Made by a program: the position numbers and the translations under genes. Below the pieces are notes generated by a model, which worked only from the letters and a program-made list of their open reading frames with translations, was not told the origin of the DNA and ran no database searches. 64,000 nt of DNA from JBDSSS01 sp963764195 (lineage in GTDB: Bacteria > Actinomycetota > Actinomycetes > Actinomycetales > Dermatophilaceae), in NCBI GenBank assembly GCA_963764195.1, contig CAVXRG010000003.1, positions 682,001 through 746,000 on the forward strand, read 5' to 3'. This document shows, in pieces, positions 8,118-16,489 of the stretch. Position 1 is the first letter of the stretch, and every line of letters starts with the position of its first letter.

Positions 8118-9899
8118 TCAGCGGCGGGTGTCGATGTCGTAGCCCCGCAGCTTGCGGTAGATCGTCGCGCGAGACATGCCGAGGTGCTCGGCCGCCTTGC
8201 CCTTGTTGCCGCCCTGGTCGTGCAGCGCCCGGGTGATCGCATCCCGCTCGAGTGCCTCGAGCGGGGTGAGGGTGCGCCGGCCGACGGCCATGCACTCGGG
8301 CGGAAGGTCGTCGAGCTCGATCGTGCCACTGCGCTTGGTGAGGATGACGCGCCGCAGCACGTCGCGCAGCTGGGCCGCGTTGCCGGGCCAGGGGTGACGA
8401 GCCAGCTGGTTCAAGGCCCGTGCCGAGATCGTCAGGTCGCGCGTCGGGGAGAGGGTGCGCAGCATCGCCGGGATGATCGCCCGGATGTCATCGGGTCGGT
8501 GCCGCAACGGTTCCACGGTGATCGAGCGGTCGAAGCAGGGCACGATCTGCGACTCGATCGCGTCGTCGACGACCGTCGAGCCGCGCGTGGCCACGACCCA
8601 GCGTGCCGGCGCGGAGTGGGCGCGGTCGGACTCCTCGAGGAGCCGGCTCGACACGGAGTCGACGAGGGAGGCCGGCAGCCGGTCGATGTGCCGGATGACG
8701 AGCGTCCCCTCCTCGGGCACGAGCTCGTCCTCGAGCTGCTGGAACCACGTGTCGGGGTCGAGGTCGGCCACCGCGGCGTCGAGGACGCGTAGGTGCCGGG
8801 CCGGTGACTCGGCGCCGTGGACGGCCCGGGCGAGTGCGTGCTTGCCGACGCCGGGCTCGCCCACGAGCATCACCCAGGTCCCCGTGCGGTGCGACTCCCG
8901 CAGCTGCGCACCCGCCCTCGCCCACTCTGGGCTCGTCCCGGCGACGCCGGGCAGCGCGGCCTGGAGCCGTCGCGGGCTGTGCGACAGCCGGAGGCGTGCG
9001 GCCGTCTCCTGCACCTGCACCCGGAAGACACCCCCCACCACGACCGAGCCGACGGACGTGGGCCGGTAGTCGAGGCGGGCGACGGTCCCGCTCGGGAGGT
9101 CGGCGACGAAGGTCTGCGGCAGCAGCCCGCCGATCGCGTCGTCGGTGCGCGCGACGAGCGCGGTCCGGTCGGTGGCGTCGAGGCGCTGCCGGGCGAGGTG
9201 GTTCATCATCACGACGTTCTCGCTCATGGCGAGGACGGGTCCGGTGGCGTGCCGGCAGGCGGCGAGGTAGTCGCGCAGCAGGGTCATCTCCTGCACCGAG
9301 ACCTCGGCGAGCAGCTCGTCCTCGATGCGCTGGGCGATGGCTCGGGCGTAGGTGAGCAGCAGGAAGTTGGAGGCCGTCGCCTCACAGGTGAGGTCGAGCA
9401 CGCCGACGAGGGCGCCGCTGATGGGGTGGTGCACCGGGGCGCCGGCGCAGGCAAAGGCCATCAGGGGCTCGCTGAAGTGCTCGCTCCCGCTGATGAGCGT
9501 GGGTGCCCGCTCGAGCAGCGCGGTGCCGATCCCGTTGGTGCCCACGCTGTCCTCCCCGTAGGCGAAGCCGGGAGCGAGGCTCACCGCCTCGAGCCGACGG
9601 CCGAAGGCGCTGTCGGGGCAGATCCGGTGGACCACCTGACCGGAGGGGTCGGCGAAGATCATGCTGACCGGCTCCCCGACGAGGGCGGCGGCCATCTGAT
9701 GCATGATCCGGCTCACGAGCGCGTGCAGCTGCGTCTCGCCCAGCGCGGCGGCATACACCGGCTCGACGAGCGTCGGGTCGACGCCGGCCCGGGTGCTCCG
9801 CCTCCACGAGCTGCCGACCACGTCGCGAACCGAGTCGGCCAGCACCCCCGACTCGATGAAGGCGTTCCGAGCGCGCGGCGTTTCCCGGCTGTGTGGCAT
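8118..9899 (-). CDS. AcoR/MimR-like activator of the monooxygenase operon, degenerate AAA domain
   Basis: Transcriptional regulator of 593 residues, divergent from the monooxygenase operon and probably its activator. It has an N-terminal GAF-type sensor region (about 60-200, containing FAYGEDSVGTNGIGTAL), a central AAA+ domain with Walker A GEPGVGKHALARA, and a C-terminal Fis-type helix-turn-helix (GGNKGKAAEHLGMSRATIYRKL). Unlike classical sigma-54 activators, the GAFTGA loop is missing. The Walker B equivalent reads TLVIRHIDRL, with Arg-His where Asp-Glu is expected, so ATPase and sigma-54 contact are doubtful. The ATG is chosen because GAGAGGAG lies nine bases upstream. The MimR comparison comes from known mycobacterial mim clusters; regulation of these neighbours is inferred from position. 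Confidence 0.88.
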   Translation of the reverse strand: MPHSRETPRARNAFIESGVLADSVRDVVGSSWRRSTRAGVDPTLVEPVYAAALGETQLHALVSRIMHQMAAALVGEPVSMIFADPSGQVVHRICPDSAFGRRLEAVSLAPGFAYGEDSVGTNGIGTALLERAPTLISGSEHFSEPLMAFACAGAPVHHPISGALVGVLDLTCEATASNFLLLTYARAIAQRIEDELLAEVSVQEMTLLRDYLAACRHATGPVLAMSENVVMMNHLARQRLDATDRTALVARTDDAIGGLLPQTFVADLPSGTVARLDYRPTSVGSVVVGGVFRVQVQETAARLRLSHSPRRLQAALPGVAGTSPEWARAGAQLRESHRTGTWVMLVGEPGVGKHALARAVHGAESPARHLRVLDAAVADLDPDTWFQQLEDELVPEEGTLVIRHIDRLPASLVDSVSSRLLEESDRAHSAPARWVVATRGSTVVDDAIESQIVPCFDRSITVEPLRHRPDDIRAIIPAMLRTLSPTRDLTISARALNQLARHPWPGNAAQLRDVLRRVILTKRSGTIELDDLPPECMAVGRRTLTPLEALERDAITRALHDQGGNKGKAAEHLGMSRATIYRKLRGYDIDTRR

Positions 9900-9998
9900 G
9901 GGCGCGGGCTCCTCTCGGGACCGACCCGCGGCGGTGCAGGACGGTCGTCTTCTCCTCACCAGTGTCAGTGCCGACGGGCCCGCGGGGCAAGAAACGAC

Positions 9999-10070
9999 GG
10001 TGAGATCACCCCGACCGTCTCAAAGTGAGACGGTTCCCGGGCACGTCGCGCCGGGCTCTCAGATTGAGAC
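9999..10070. promoter_or_regulatory. Divergent control region with paired palindromic operators
   Basis: Two copies of TCTCA-N3-TGAGA lie in the 271-base gap between the regulator and prmA. The first (centre 10024) extends to a 21-base palindrome ACCGTCTCA-AAG-TGAGACGGT. The second (centre 10063) has 13 bases. Centres are 39 bases apart, close to four helical turns. A further GGTGA-GA-TCACC lies at 9999-10010. These are good candidates for regulator binding sites. No convincing -35/-10 or -24/-12 promoter could be assigned. Confidence 0.6.
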
Positions 10071-10170
10071 AGTCACCGGTGCGCCCCGGTGTGAGTCTCC
10101 TCGTACACGGCGAGCGTCCTCGTCGTGACGGCTCGGTCAAAGCAGACCGGCCCGACACCAGGAGGCAAGA

Positions 10171-11802
10171 GTGAGCAGACAAAGTCTGACGAAGGCCCAC
10201 GCGAAGATCTCCGAGCTGACGTGGGAGCCGACCTTCGCGACGCCCGCGACCCGCTTCGGCACGGACTACACGTTCGAGAAGGCCCCGAAGAAGGATCCGC
10301 TGAAGCAGATCATGCGGTCCTACTTCCCGATGGAGGAGGAGAAGGACAACCGCGTCTTCGGCGCGATGGACGGGGCGGTGCGCGGCAACATGTTCCGCCA
10401 GGTCCAGCAGCGCTGGCTGGAGTGGCAGAAGCTGTTCCTGTCGATCATCCCGTTCCCGGAGATCTCGGCCGCCCGCGCCATGCCCATGGCGATCGACGCG
10501 GTCCCGAACCCCGAGATCCACAACGGGCTCGCGGTCCAGATGATCGACGAGGTCCGGCACTCGACGATCCAGATGAACCTCAAGAAGCTCTACATGAACC
10601 AGTACATCGACCCCGCGGGGTTCGACATGACGGAGAAGGCGTTCGCGAACAACTACGCGGGCACCATCGGCCGCCAGTTCGGCGAGGGCTTCATCACCGG
10701 CGACGCGATCACCGCCGCCAACGTCTACCTGACGGTCGTCGCCGAGACGGCCTTCACCAACACGCTCTTCGTGGCGATGCCCGACGAGGCTGCGGCCAAC
10801 GGCGACTACCTCTTGCCGACGGTCTTCCACTCGGTCCAGTCCGACGAGTCGCGGCACATCTCCAACGGTTACTCGATCCTGCTCATGGCCCTGGCCGACG
10901 AGCGCAACCGACCGCTCCTCGAGCGTGACCTGCGCTACGCGTGGTGGAACAACCACTGCGTCGTCGACGCGGCCATCGGGACCTTCATCGAGTACGGCAC
11001 GAAGGACCGTCGCAAGGACCGCGAGAGCTACGCGGAGATGTGGCGTCGGTGGATCTACGACGACTACTACCGCAGCTACCTGCTCCCCCTCGAGAAGTAC
11101 GGCCTGACCATCCCGCACGACCTCGTCGAGGAGGCCTGGAACCGGATCACCAACAAGGGCTACGTCCACGAGGTGGCTCGCTTCTTCGCGACGGGGTGGC
11201 CGGTCAACTACTGGCGCATCGACACCATGACGGACACCGACTTCGAGTGGTTCGAGGAGAAGTACCCCGGGTGGTACGGGAAGTACGGCAAGTGGTGGGA
11301 GAACTACAACCGTCTCGCCTACCCCGGACGCAACAAGCCGATCGCGTTCGAGGACGTGGGCTACCAGTACCCCCACCGGTGCTGGACCTGCATGGTGCCG
11401 GCTCTCATCCACGAGGACATCGTGGTCGAGAAGGTCGATGACCAGTGGCGCACCTACTGCTCCGAGACGTGCTACTGGACGGACGCCGTCGCGTTCCGCT
11501 CGGAGTACGAGGGTCGGGAGACGCCCAACATGGGCCGCCTCACCGGCTTCCGCGAGTGGGAGACCCTGCACCACGACAAGGATCTGGCCGACATCGTCAA
11601 GGACCTCGGTTACGTCCGCGACGACGGCAAGACCCTGATCGGGCAGCCGCACCTCGACCTCGACCCCAAGAAGATGTGGACGCTCGACGACGTGCGCGGC
11701 AACCGGTTCATGAGCCCCAACGTGCTCCTCAACCAGATGTCCGACGCCGAGCGGATCGCCCACATCGCGGAGTACCGGGCGAACGGCACACGAGTCGCCT
11801 GA
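10171..11802 (+). CDS. prmA: Propane/phenol monooxygenase hydroxylase alpha subunit
   Basis: Catalytic large subunit of a soluble di-iron monooxygenase of the Prm/Mim (group 5) type, inserting an oxygen atom into alkanes, phenol or ketones. It has 543 residues. The carboxylate-bridged di-iron ligands are all present: Glu97 (PFPEISA), Glu127 and His130 (DEVRH), Glu192 (AETAF), Glu226 and His229 (DESRH). Their spacings (30, 95 and 129 from the first Glu) equal those of methane monooxygenase MmoX. The GTG start follows an AGGAGG five bases away. Gene order alpha-reductase-beta-coupling matches prmABCD and mimABCD. Exact substrate cannot be read from the sequence; propane at C2 is the leading guess because an alcohol dehydrogenase is in the operon. 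Confidence 0.95.
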   Translation: MSRQSLTKAHAKISELTWEPTFATPATRFGTDYTFEKAPKKDPLKQIMRSYFPMEEEKDNRVFGAMDGAVRGNMFRQVQQRWLEWQKLFLSIIPFPEISAARAMPMAIDAVPNPEIHNGLAVQMIDEVRHSTIQMNLKKLYMNQYIDPAGFDMTEKAFANNYAGTIGRQFGEGFITGDAITAANVYLTVVAETAFTNTLFVAMPDEAAANGDYLLPTVFHSVQSDESRHISNGYSILLMALADERNRPLLERDLRYAWWNNHCVVDAAIGTFIEYGTKDRRKDRESYAEMWRRWIYDDYYRSYLLPLEKYGLTIPHDLVEEAWNRITNKGYVHEVARFFATGWPVNYWRIDTMTDTDFEWFEEKYPGWYGKYGKWWENYNRLAYPGRNKPIAFEDVGYQYPHRCWTCMVPALIHEDIVVEKVDDQWRTYCSETCYWTDAVAFRSEYEGRETPNMGRLTGFREWETLHHDKDLADIVKDLGYVRDDGKTLIGQPHLDLDPKKMWTLDDVRGNRFMSPNVLLNQMSDAERIAHIAEYRANGTRVA

Positions 11803-11841
11803 GCGGCCCCGCCGTTCGAGCACGACGCTCCCCGCCAGATC

Positions 11842-11882
11842 GGGTTGGCGGCGCCACCAGGGATGAGTGGCGCCGCCAACCC
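11842..11882 (+). promoter_or_regulatory. 16-bp perfect hairpin between prmA and prmB
   Basis: Arms 11842-11857 (GGGTTGGCGGCGCCAC) and 11867-11882 are exact reverse complements around a nine-base loop, 39 bases after the prmA stop. No T-run follows (C-rich instead). It could be a 3' stabiliser of prmA mRNA, an RNase processing site or a leaky terminator that lowers reductase expression relative to hydroxylase. Confidence 0.75.
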
Positions 11883-11925
11883 CCCGACCCCCATGCCCGA
11901 CCCCGCACCCGAGAGGAGGCCCCCC

Positions 11926-12999
11926 GTGGCCGACACGCATAGGATCCACTTCGAACCCGTCGACATCGAGATGGAGGTCGGCGAGGACGAGAAGATCCTC
12001 GACGCCGCCTTCCGGCAGGGCATCCACCTGATGCACGGCTGCCGAGAGGGACAGTGCTCGGCCTGCAAGAGCTACATCCTCGAGGGCGAGATCCAGATGG
12101 AGCGCTACTCGACGTTCGCCTGCAACGACGCCGAGGTCGAGGAGGGCTACGTCCTGCTCTGCCGGGCGCACGCCTACAGCGACTGCACGATCGAGCTGCT
12201 GAACTTCGACGAGGACGAGCTGCTCGGCGGCGTCCCGATCCAGGACGTGCGCACCCGGGTCACGGCCGTCGTGCCGGTGACCCGGGACATCGTCTCGCTG
12301 CGAGTCACGGCAGTCGAGCCGGCGACCTTCGAGTTCAAACCCGGCCAGTACAGCGACATCGGGATCCCCGGGACGGGCGAGCACCGCTCGTTCTCCATGG
12401 CGACGACGCAGTCGACTCCCGGAGAGATCGAGTTCCTCATCAAGAAGTACCCCGGCGGCCGGTTCTCGGCGCTGCTCGACGACGGCCTGTCGGTCGGCGA
12501 CGAGCTGCACGTCAACGGCCCCTACGGCTCCTTCACCATCAAGGACGGGCACGCCCTCCCCGTCGTCTGCATCGGGGGAGGCGCGGGGATGGCTCCCATC
12601 CTCTCGCTGCTCCGGCACCTCAACGAGACCGCGAGCACCCGGCCGGTGCGGTTCTACTACGGCGCACGCACGGCTCAGGACCTGTTCTACGTCGACGAGA
12701 TCCTCTCCCTCGGCGAGGGGCTGCGTGACTTCGAGTTCGTCGCCTGCCTGTCGGATCCGTCGGCGGAGGGGGACGCCGTGCGAGCGGACGGAATGCCGCT
12801 CGGCGTGCTTCCCGAGCACGGCAACGTCACCGACGTCGTGGCGCGCCGAGAGAGTGCCCTGCCGCGGTGCGAGGTCTATCTCTGCGGTCCGCCGCCGATG
12901 GTGGACGCCGCGCTGGTCTTCCTCGAGCGCGAGGGGGTGCCCGACGACCAGGTCTTCCACGACTCGTTCACGAGTCCGGTGGCCGTCGTTCCCGCCTGA
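11926..12999 (+). CDS. prmB: Monooxygenase reductase (2Fe-2S, FAD, NAD(P)H)
   Basis: Electron-transfer component that passes electrons from NAD(P)H through FAD and a ferredoxin-type cluster to the hydroxylase. It has 357 residues from the GTG six bases after GAGGAGGC. The plant-type [2Fe-2S] ligands are Cys39, Cys44, Cys47 and Cys79 (GCREGQCSACKS ... LLCRAH). The FAD-binding RSFSMATT is near 154. The nucleotide-binding GGGAGMAPI is near 217, and the C-terminal CGPPPMVDAA completes the ferredoxin reductase fold. It lies second in the operon, as in prmB/mimB. The 123-base gap to prmA holds a strong hairpin. Confidence 0.94.
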   Translation: MADTHRIHFEPVDIEMEVGEDEKILDAAFRQGIHLMHGCREGQCSACKSYILEGEIQMERYSTFACNDAEVEEGYVLLCRAHAYSDCTIELLNFDEDELLGGVPIQDVRTRVTAVVPVTRDIVSLRVTAVEPATFEFKPGQYSDIGIPGTGEHRSFSMATTQSTPGEIEFLIKKYPGGRFSALLDDGLSVGDELHVNGPYGSFTIKDGHALPVVCIGGGAGMAPILSLLRHLNETASTRPVRFYYGARTAQDLFYVDEILSLGEGLRDFEFVACLSDPSAEGDAVRADGMPLGVLPEHGNVTDVVARRESALPRCEVYLCGPPPMVDAALVFLEREGVPDDQVFHDSFTSPVAVVPA

Positions 13000-13056
13000 G
13001 CGACGTCCCGATGGCATGTCCCCGAATCACCCACACCAACAACGGAGTTGACTGAC

Positions 13057-14163
13057 ATGGCGGATATCACCGACCAGAAGACCCGCAGTTTCCCGAAGAT
13101 CGAGTTCACCGACTCCGAGGCCGGGGCGCTGGACTTCCCGAGCTCGAAGAGCCGGACCTACAACTACTACAAGCCGGCCAAGATCCGGGCGACGATGTAC
13201 GAGGACGTCACCGTCGACGTCCAGCCCGACCCGGAACGCCACCTCACACAGGGCTGGATCTACGGCTTCGCCGACGGCCCCGGCGGCTACCCCAAGGAGT
13301 GGACGAAGGCGACGTCCTCGAACTGGCACCTGTTCCTCGACCCCAACGAGGAGTGGGAGCAGACGATCTACCGCAACAACGCGGCCGTCGTGCGCCAGGT
13401 GAGCCTCTGTCTCGAGAACGCCAAGCGGGCGGGGGCCTACCAGGCCTGGAACCGGGCATGGATCACGTTCGTCCAGCGCAATCTCGGCGCGTGGATGCAC
13501 GCGGAGAACGGCCTCGCCCTCCACGTCTTCACCGCCGTGCAGCGCTCCGCCCCGACGAACATGATCAACAACGCGGTGGCCGTCAACGCAGCCCACAAGA
13601 TGCGTTTCGCGCAAGACCTCGCGCTCTACAACCTCGACCTGTCCGAGGCCGGCATCGACTTCGACGGAGCGGTCCACCGTGCGGTCTGGCAGGAGGCGCC
13701 GGAGTGGCAGCCGACTCGTGAGGTCGTCGAGCAGCTGACTGCGACGGGTGACTGGGGCGAGCTGCTGTTCGCGACGAACATCGTGTTCGAGCAGCTCGTC
13801 GGAGCACTCTTCCGCAGCGAGCTCGTCATGCAGATCGCGGCCCGCAACGGCGACTACATCACGCCGACGATCGTCGGGACGGGTGAGCACGACTACAACC
13901 GCGACCTCGCCTACACCCGCAACCTCTTCCAGCTCCTGAGCCGGGACGAGGAGACGGGGGCCGCCAACAAGAAGCTCTTCGGTGAGTGGCTCGCGCTCTG
14001 GGTTCCGCGGTGCCTGAGTGCGGCCCAGGCGCTCCAGCCGATCTGGTCGCAGCCGGCCGAGAAGGCCATCACCTTCGCCATGTCACTCGACGCGGCCAAG
14101 GACAAGTTCCGCACCCTGCTCGGAGATCTCGAGCTGGACATCCCGAAGGAGTTGGACCAGTGA
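13057..14163 (+). CDS. prmC: Monooxygenase hydroxylase beta subunit
   Basis: Small structural subunit of the hydroxylase. It has the same ferritin-like fold as the alpha subunit but lacks the di-iron centre. It has 368 residues. Characteristic beta-subunit features are the N-terminal SSKSRTYNYYKPAKIRATMY, a long helix region with NLGAWMHAENGLALHVFTAVQRSAPTNMINNAV across about residues 145-180, and NIVFEQLVGALFRSELVMQIA near 240. The ATG is preferred over a TTG nine bases upstream because CGGAG lies nine bases before it. The stop overlaps the GTG of prmD, so hydroxylase and coupling protein are translationally linked. Confidence 0.93.
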   Translation: MADITDQKTRSFPKIEFTDSEAGALDFPSSKSRTYNYYKPAKIRATMYEDVTVDVQPDPERHLTQGWIYGFADGPGGYPKEWTKATSSNWHLFLDPNEEWEQTIYRNNAAVVRQVSLCLENAKRAGAYQAWNRAWITFVQRNLGAWMHAENGLALHVFTAVQRSAPTNMINNAVAVNAAHKMRFAQDLALYNLDLSEAGIDFDGAVHRAVWQEAPEWQPTREVVEQLTATGDWGELLFATNIVFEQLVGALFRSELVMQIAARNGDYITPTIVGTGEHDYNRDLAYTRNLFQLLSRDEETGAANKKLFGEWLALWVPRCLSAAQALQPIWSQPAEKAITFAMSLDAAKDKFRTLLGDLELDIPKELDQ

Positions 14164-14510
14164 CCATGCAGTTCGGTTCGGAGGCGTCGTTCTCCAACAT
14201 GTGCGGGGTGACCCTGATGAACACCCCGGTCGGCCGCGTCGTCGCCGAGGTGATGGGGGCCAAGGAGGGCGTCGAGCTCACCGAGTACCCCTCGATGATC
14301 CGGGTCGACGGCCCCAAGCTGCTCGACTTCGACTACGAGGAGCTGAGCAACGCCCTGGGCGTCGACTTCGACGGCTCCGTCTTCGAGGAGATCAGCTCGA
14401 CCCACTACGGGCGGATGGTCCACCTCGACGACAAGACGATCCTGTTTGCCAGCCCCGAGGACGCAGCGGAGTACATCGGCTTCGACCTCGTCGCCACCGC
14501 CGCCCCGTGA
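14160..14510 (+). CDS. prmD: Monooxygenase coupling (effector) protein
   Basis: Small cofactor-free MmoB/DmpM-type protein that binds the hydroxylase and tunes oxygen activation and substrate access. It has 116 residues. The GTG overlapping the prmC stop is chosen because AAGGAG lies seven bases before it; an ATG two codons later is possible. Family features include NTPVGRVVAEVMGAKEGVELTEYPSMIRVD and the central LDFDYEELSNALGVDFDGSVFEEISSTHYGRMV region. Fourth gene of the operon, in the position of mimD/prmD. Confidence 0.92.
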   Translation: MTMQFGSEASFSNMCGVTLMNTPVGRVVAEVMGAKEGVELTEYPSMIRVDGPKLLDFDYEELSNALGVDFDGSVFEEISSTHYGRMVHLDDKTILFASPEDAAEYIGFDLVATAAP

Positions 14511-14548
14511 CAGAGCACGAGCTCCACTGACGCCCCCGGGCGTTCGTA

Positions 14549-14591
14549 TGCCGCTGGGCCGGAATCACACACCGAGACCGACCCAGCGGCA
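14549..14591 (+). promoter_or_regulatory. Long-loop hairpin between prmD and the amidohydrolase gene
   Basis: TGCCGCTGGG (14549-14558) pairs exactly with CCCAGCGGCA (14582-14591) around a 23-base loop in the 144-base gap. The left arm overlaps the octamer GTATGCCG, the only copy of that octamer in the monooxygenase operon. A processing or partial termination role is possible; nothing else is seen in this gap besides a GAAGTGAGGAAG ribosome-binding region. Confidence 0.45.
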
Positions 14592-14654
14592 ATCCGGCGC
14601 AGGGCGGCGGCTCCAGCCCCGCGTTTCATCCCGACACAACGAAGTGAGGAAGCC

Positions 14655-15701
14655 ATGTACGAGAAGAACGGCGAGAAGTACTACGTCGTCGACGCACACA
14701 TCGCCCTGTGGGACGGTCGTGAGTCGAACCAGAAGAACATCCACGGCAAGCAGTTCATCGACTGCTTCTACGACTACCACAAGAACCTCAGCCCCGAGGA
14801 AGTCGTGTGGGACTACGACACCTACACCTACTACGGCGGCGAGCGGCTGATGAAGGACATCTTCGCCGACGGCTACGTCGACCACGCCATCTTCCAGCCG
14901 GCCCTCCTCGGTGACTTCTACCGCACCGGTTTCGGTCAGACCGACGAGGCGTGGGCCCTGACCCAGGCCAACCCGGAGCGGTTGACGTACAACCACGCCT
15001 TCGACCCGCGCAACGAGCAGGCCGGCCTCGACCAGCTGCACCGCGACGCGGAACGGTTCGGGCTCAAGGGCGTCAAGCTCTACACCGCGGAGTGGCGCGG
15101 AGACTCTCGCGGGTACAAGCTGACCGACCCCTGGACGTACACGTATCTCGAGGCCTGCGAGGAGCTCGGGATCAAGAACATCCACATCCACAAGGGCCCG
15201 ACGATCCTCCCGCTCGACCGGGACGCCTTCGACGTGGCCGACGTCGACGAGGTGGCGACCGACTTCCAGGGTCTCAACTTCGTCGTGGAGCACTGTGGCC
15301 TCCCTCGCCTCGAGGACTTCTGCTGGATCGCGACCCAGGAGACCAACGTCCACGCAGGTCTCGCGGTGGCGATGCCGTTCATTCACACGCGTCCGCGGTA
15401 CTTCGCCCAGATCATCGGAGAGCTGCTCTACTGGATCGGTGAGGACAAGATCCAGTTCTCGAGCGACTACGCGATCTGGACACCCCAGTGGCTCGTCGAG
15501 AAGTTCGTGGACTTCCAGATCCCCGAGGACATGACGGAGTACCCGGAGCTCACGGTCACCGCCAAGAAGAAGATCCTCGGGCTCAACGCCGCGAAGATGT
15601 ACGGCCTCGACGTCCCCGCCGAGCTCCGGCTGCCCGAGGCGGAGACCGGCGAGCCCGGTCTCGAGGTCGCGGCGGGCGCCAGGGAGAGCGTGCTGTCATG
15701 A
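14655..15701 (+). CDS. Amidohydrolase-2 family metal-dependent hydrolase
   Basis: A 348-residue TIM-barrel protein of the amidohydrolase-2 type (relatives include decarboxylases and lactonases). The N-terminal metal motif is altered: VVDAHIALW has a single His where HxH is common. Later candidates for metal or catalytic residues are KNIHIHKG, FVVEHCGLPRLED and FSSDYAIWTPQW near residue 275. A homologue occupies the same position in mycobacterial mim clusters, so it is a standard part of the module. Its reaction is not established; a role in hydroxylase maturation or further product breakdown is speculation. AGTGAGGAAGCC precedes the ATG. It ends in an ATGA overlap with the next gene. Confidence 0.85.
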   Translation: MYEKNGEKYYVVDAHIALWDGRESNQKNIHGKQFIDCFYDYHKNLSPEEVVWDYDTYTYYGGERLMKDIFADGYVDHAIFQPALLGDFYRTGFGQTDEAWALTQANPERLTYNHAFDPRNEQAGLDQLHRDAERFGLKGVKLYTAEWRGDSRGYKLTDPWTYTYLEACEELGIKNIHIHKGPTILPLDRDAFDVADVDEVATDFQGLNFVVEHCGLPRLEDFCWIATQETNVHAGLAVAMPFIHTRPRYFAQIIGELLYWIGEDKIQFSSDYAIWTPQWLVEKFVDFQIPEDMTEYPELTVTAKKKILGLNAAKMYGLDVPAELRLPEAETGEPGLEVAAGARESVLS

Positions 15702-16489
15702 GTGCCGTCGCCACTCCACCTGTGTCGGCGCTGACCCGGAGACGGGCAGCGGTGACGCCCCGTGGGGCATCCCTGGCGCACGACGTGCTCGACGCGCTCG
15801 CCACCGTGATGGACCCCGAGCTGGACGAGCCGATCACCGGTCTCGGCTTCGTCCGCTCGGTGGCCCTGCACCCCTCCGGCGTCACCGTGCACCTGCGGCT
15901 GCCGACGTCCTTCTGCGCACCGAACTTCGCCTACCTCATGGTCTCCGACGCGCAGGACGCCCTGCGTCGGGTCCGGGGGGTCGGTCAGGTCGCGGTGCTG
16001 CTCGACGACCACCACGACTCGGACAAGATCAACGCAGGGATCGCCGCCAACGCCGGCTTCGTCGGGACCTTCGGCGCGGAGGCGGAGGAGAGCCTCGACG
16101 CCCTGCGGCTCACCTTCCAGCGCAAGGCCCACACGGCGGCCATGGAGCGGTGCGTCATGGCCGTCCTGGCGTCGGGGCGGACGCGCATGGAGGAGGTGGG
16201 CACCCTCACGCTCGGGGACCTCCCGGCGGGCCCCACGAAGGAAGCGTTGCTGCGCCGGCGGACCGACCTCGGCCTCGGTGTCGCTCCGGGGGAGCGTGTC
16301 GTCGTCGACGAGGCCGGTGTCCCGGTCCCGGAGTCGGAGCTGCCGCTCCGACTCCGCCGCGCCACGTCGGTGCGGATCTCCATCGAGGGCAATGCCCACT
16401 TCTGCCGGGGCCTGCTCGCGACGCGGTACGCCGACGGTGACCAGACCGGTATCACCACCGAGATCACGGACACGAGGAGTACGTCATGA
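15698..16489 (+). CDS. DUF59 (MIP18-like) protein of the monooxygenase cluster
   Basis: A 263-residue protein with an N-terminal DUF59 domain (about 27-115). That domain is related to metal-sulfur cluster assembly factors, with LATVMDPELDEPITGLGFVRSV and the cysteine-containing TSFCAPNFAYLM. The C-terminal half has no family I recognise and includes a conserved-looking AHTAAMERCVMAVLASGR. Translation is coupled to the genes on both sides by ATGA overlaps. Because it always travels with this monooxygenase type, a role in inserting iron into the hydroxylase or the reductase cluster is plausible but unproven. Confidence 0.8.
   Translation: MSAVATPPVSALTRRRAAVTPRGASLAHDVLDALATVMDPELDEPITGLGFVRSVALHPSGVTVHLRLPTSFCAPNFAYLMVSDAQDALRRVRGVGQVAVLLDDHHDSDKINAGIAANAGFVGTFGAEAEESLDALRLTFQRKAHTAAMERCVMAVLASGRTRMEEVGTLTLGDLPAGPTKEALLRRRTDLGLGVAPGERVVVDEAGVPVPESELPLRLRRATSVRISIEGNAHFCRGLLATRYADGDQTGITTEITDTRSTS

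Noticed and set aside
9900..10170. Sigma-54 promoter for the monooxygenase operon
   Set aside because: No GG-N10-GC element, the regulator lacks GAFTGA, and sigma-54 is not known in actinobacteria.
10006..13017. About 1,000-codon antisense frame across prmA and prmB
   Set aside because: Same GC-driven artefact; the plus strand encodes two complete, motif-bearing proteins.
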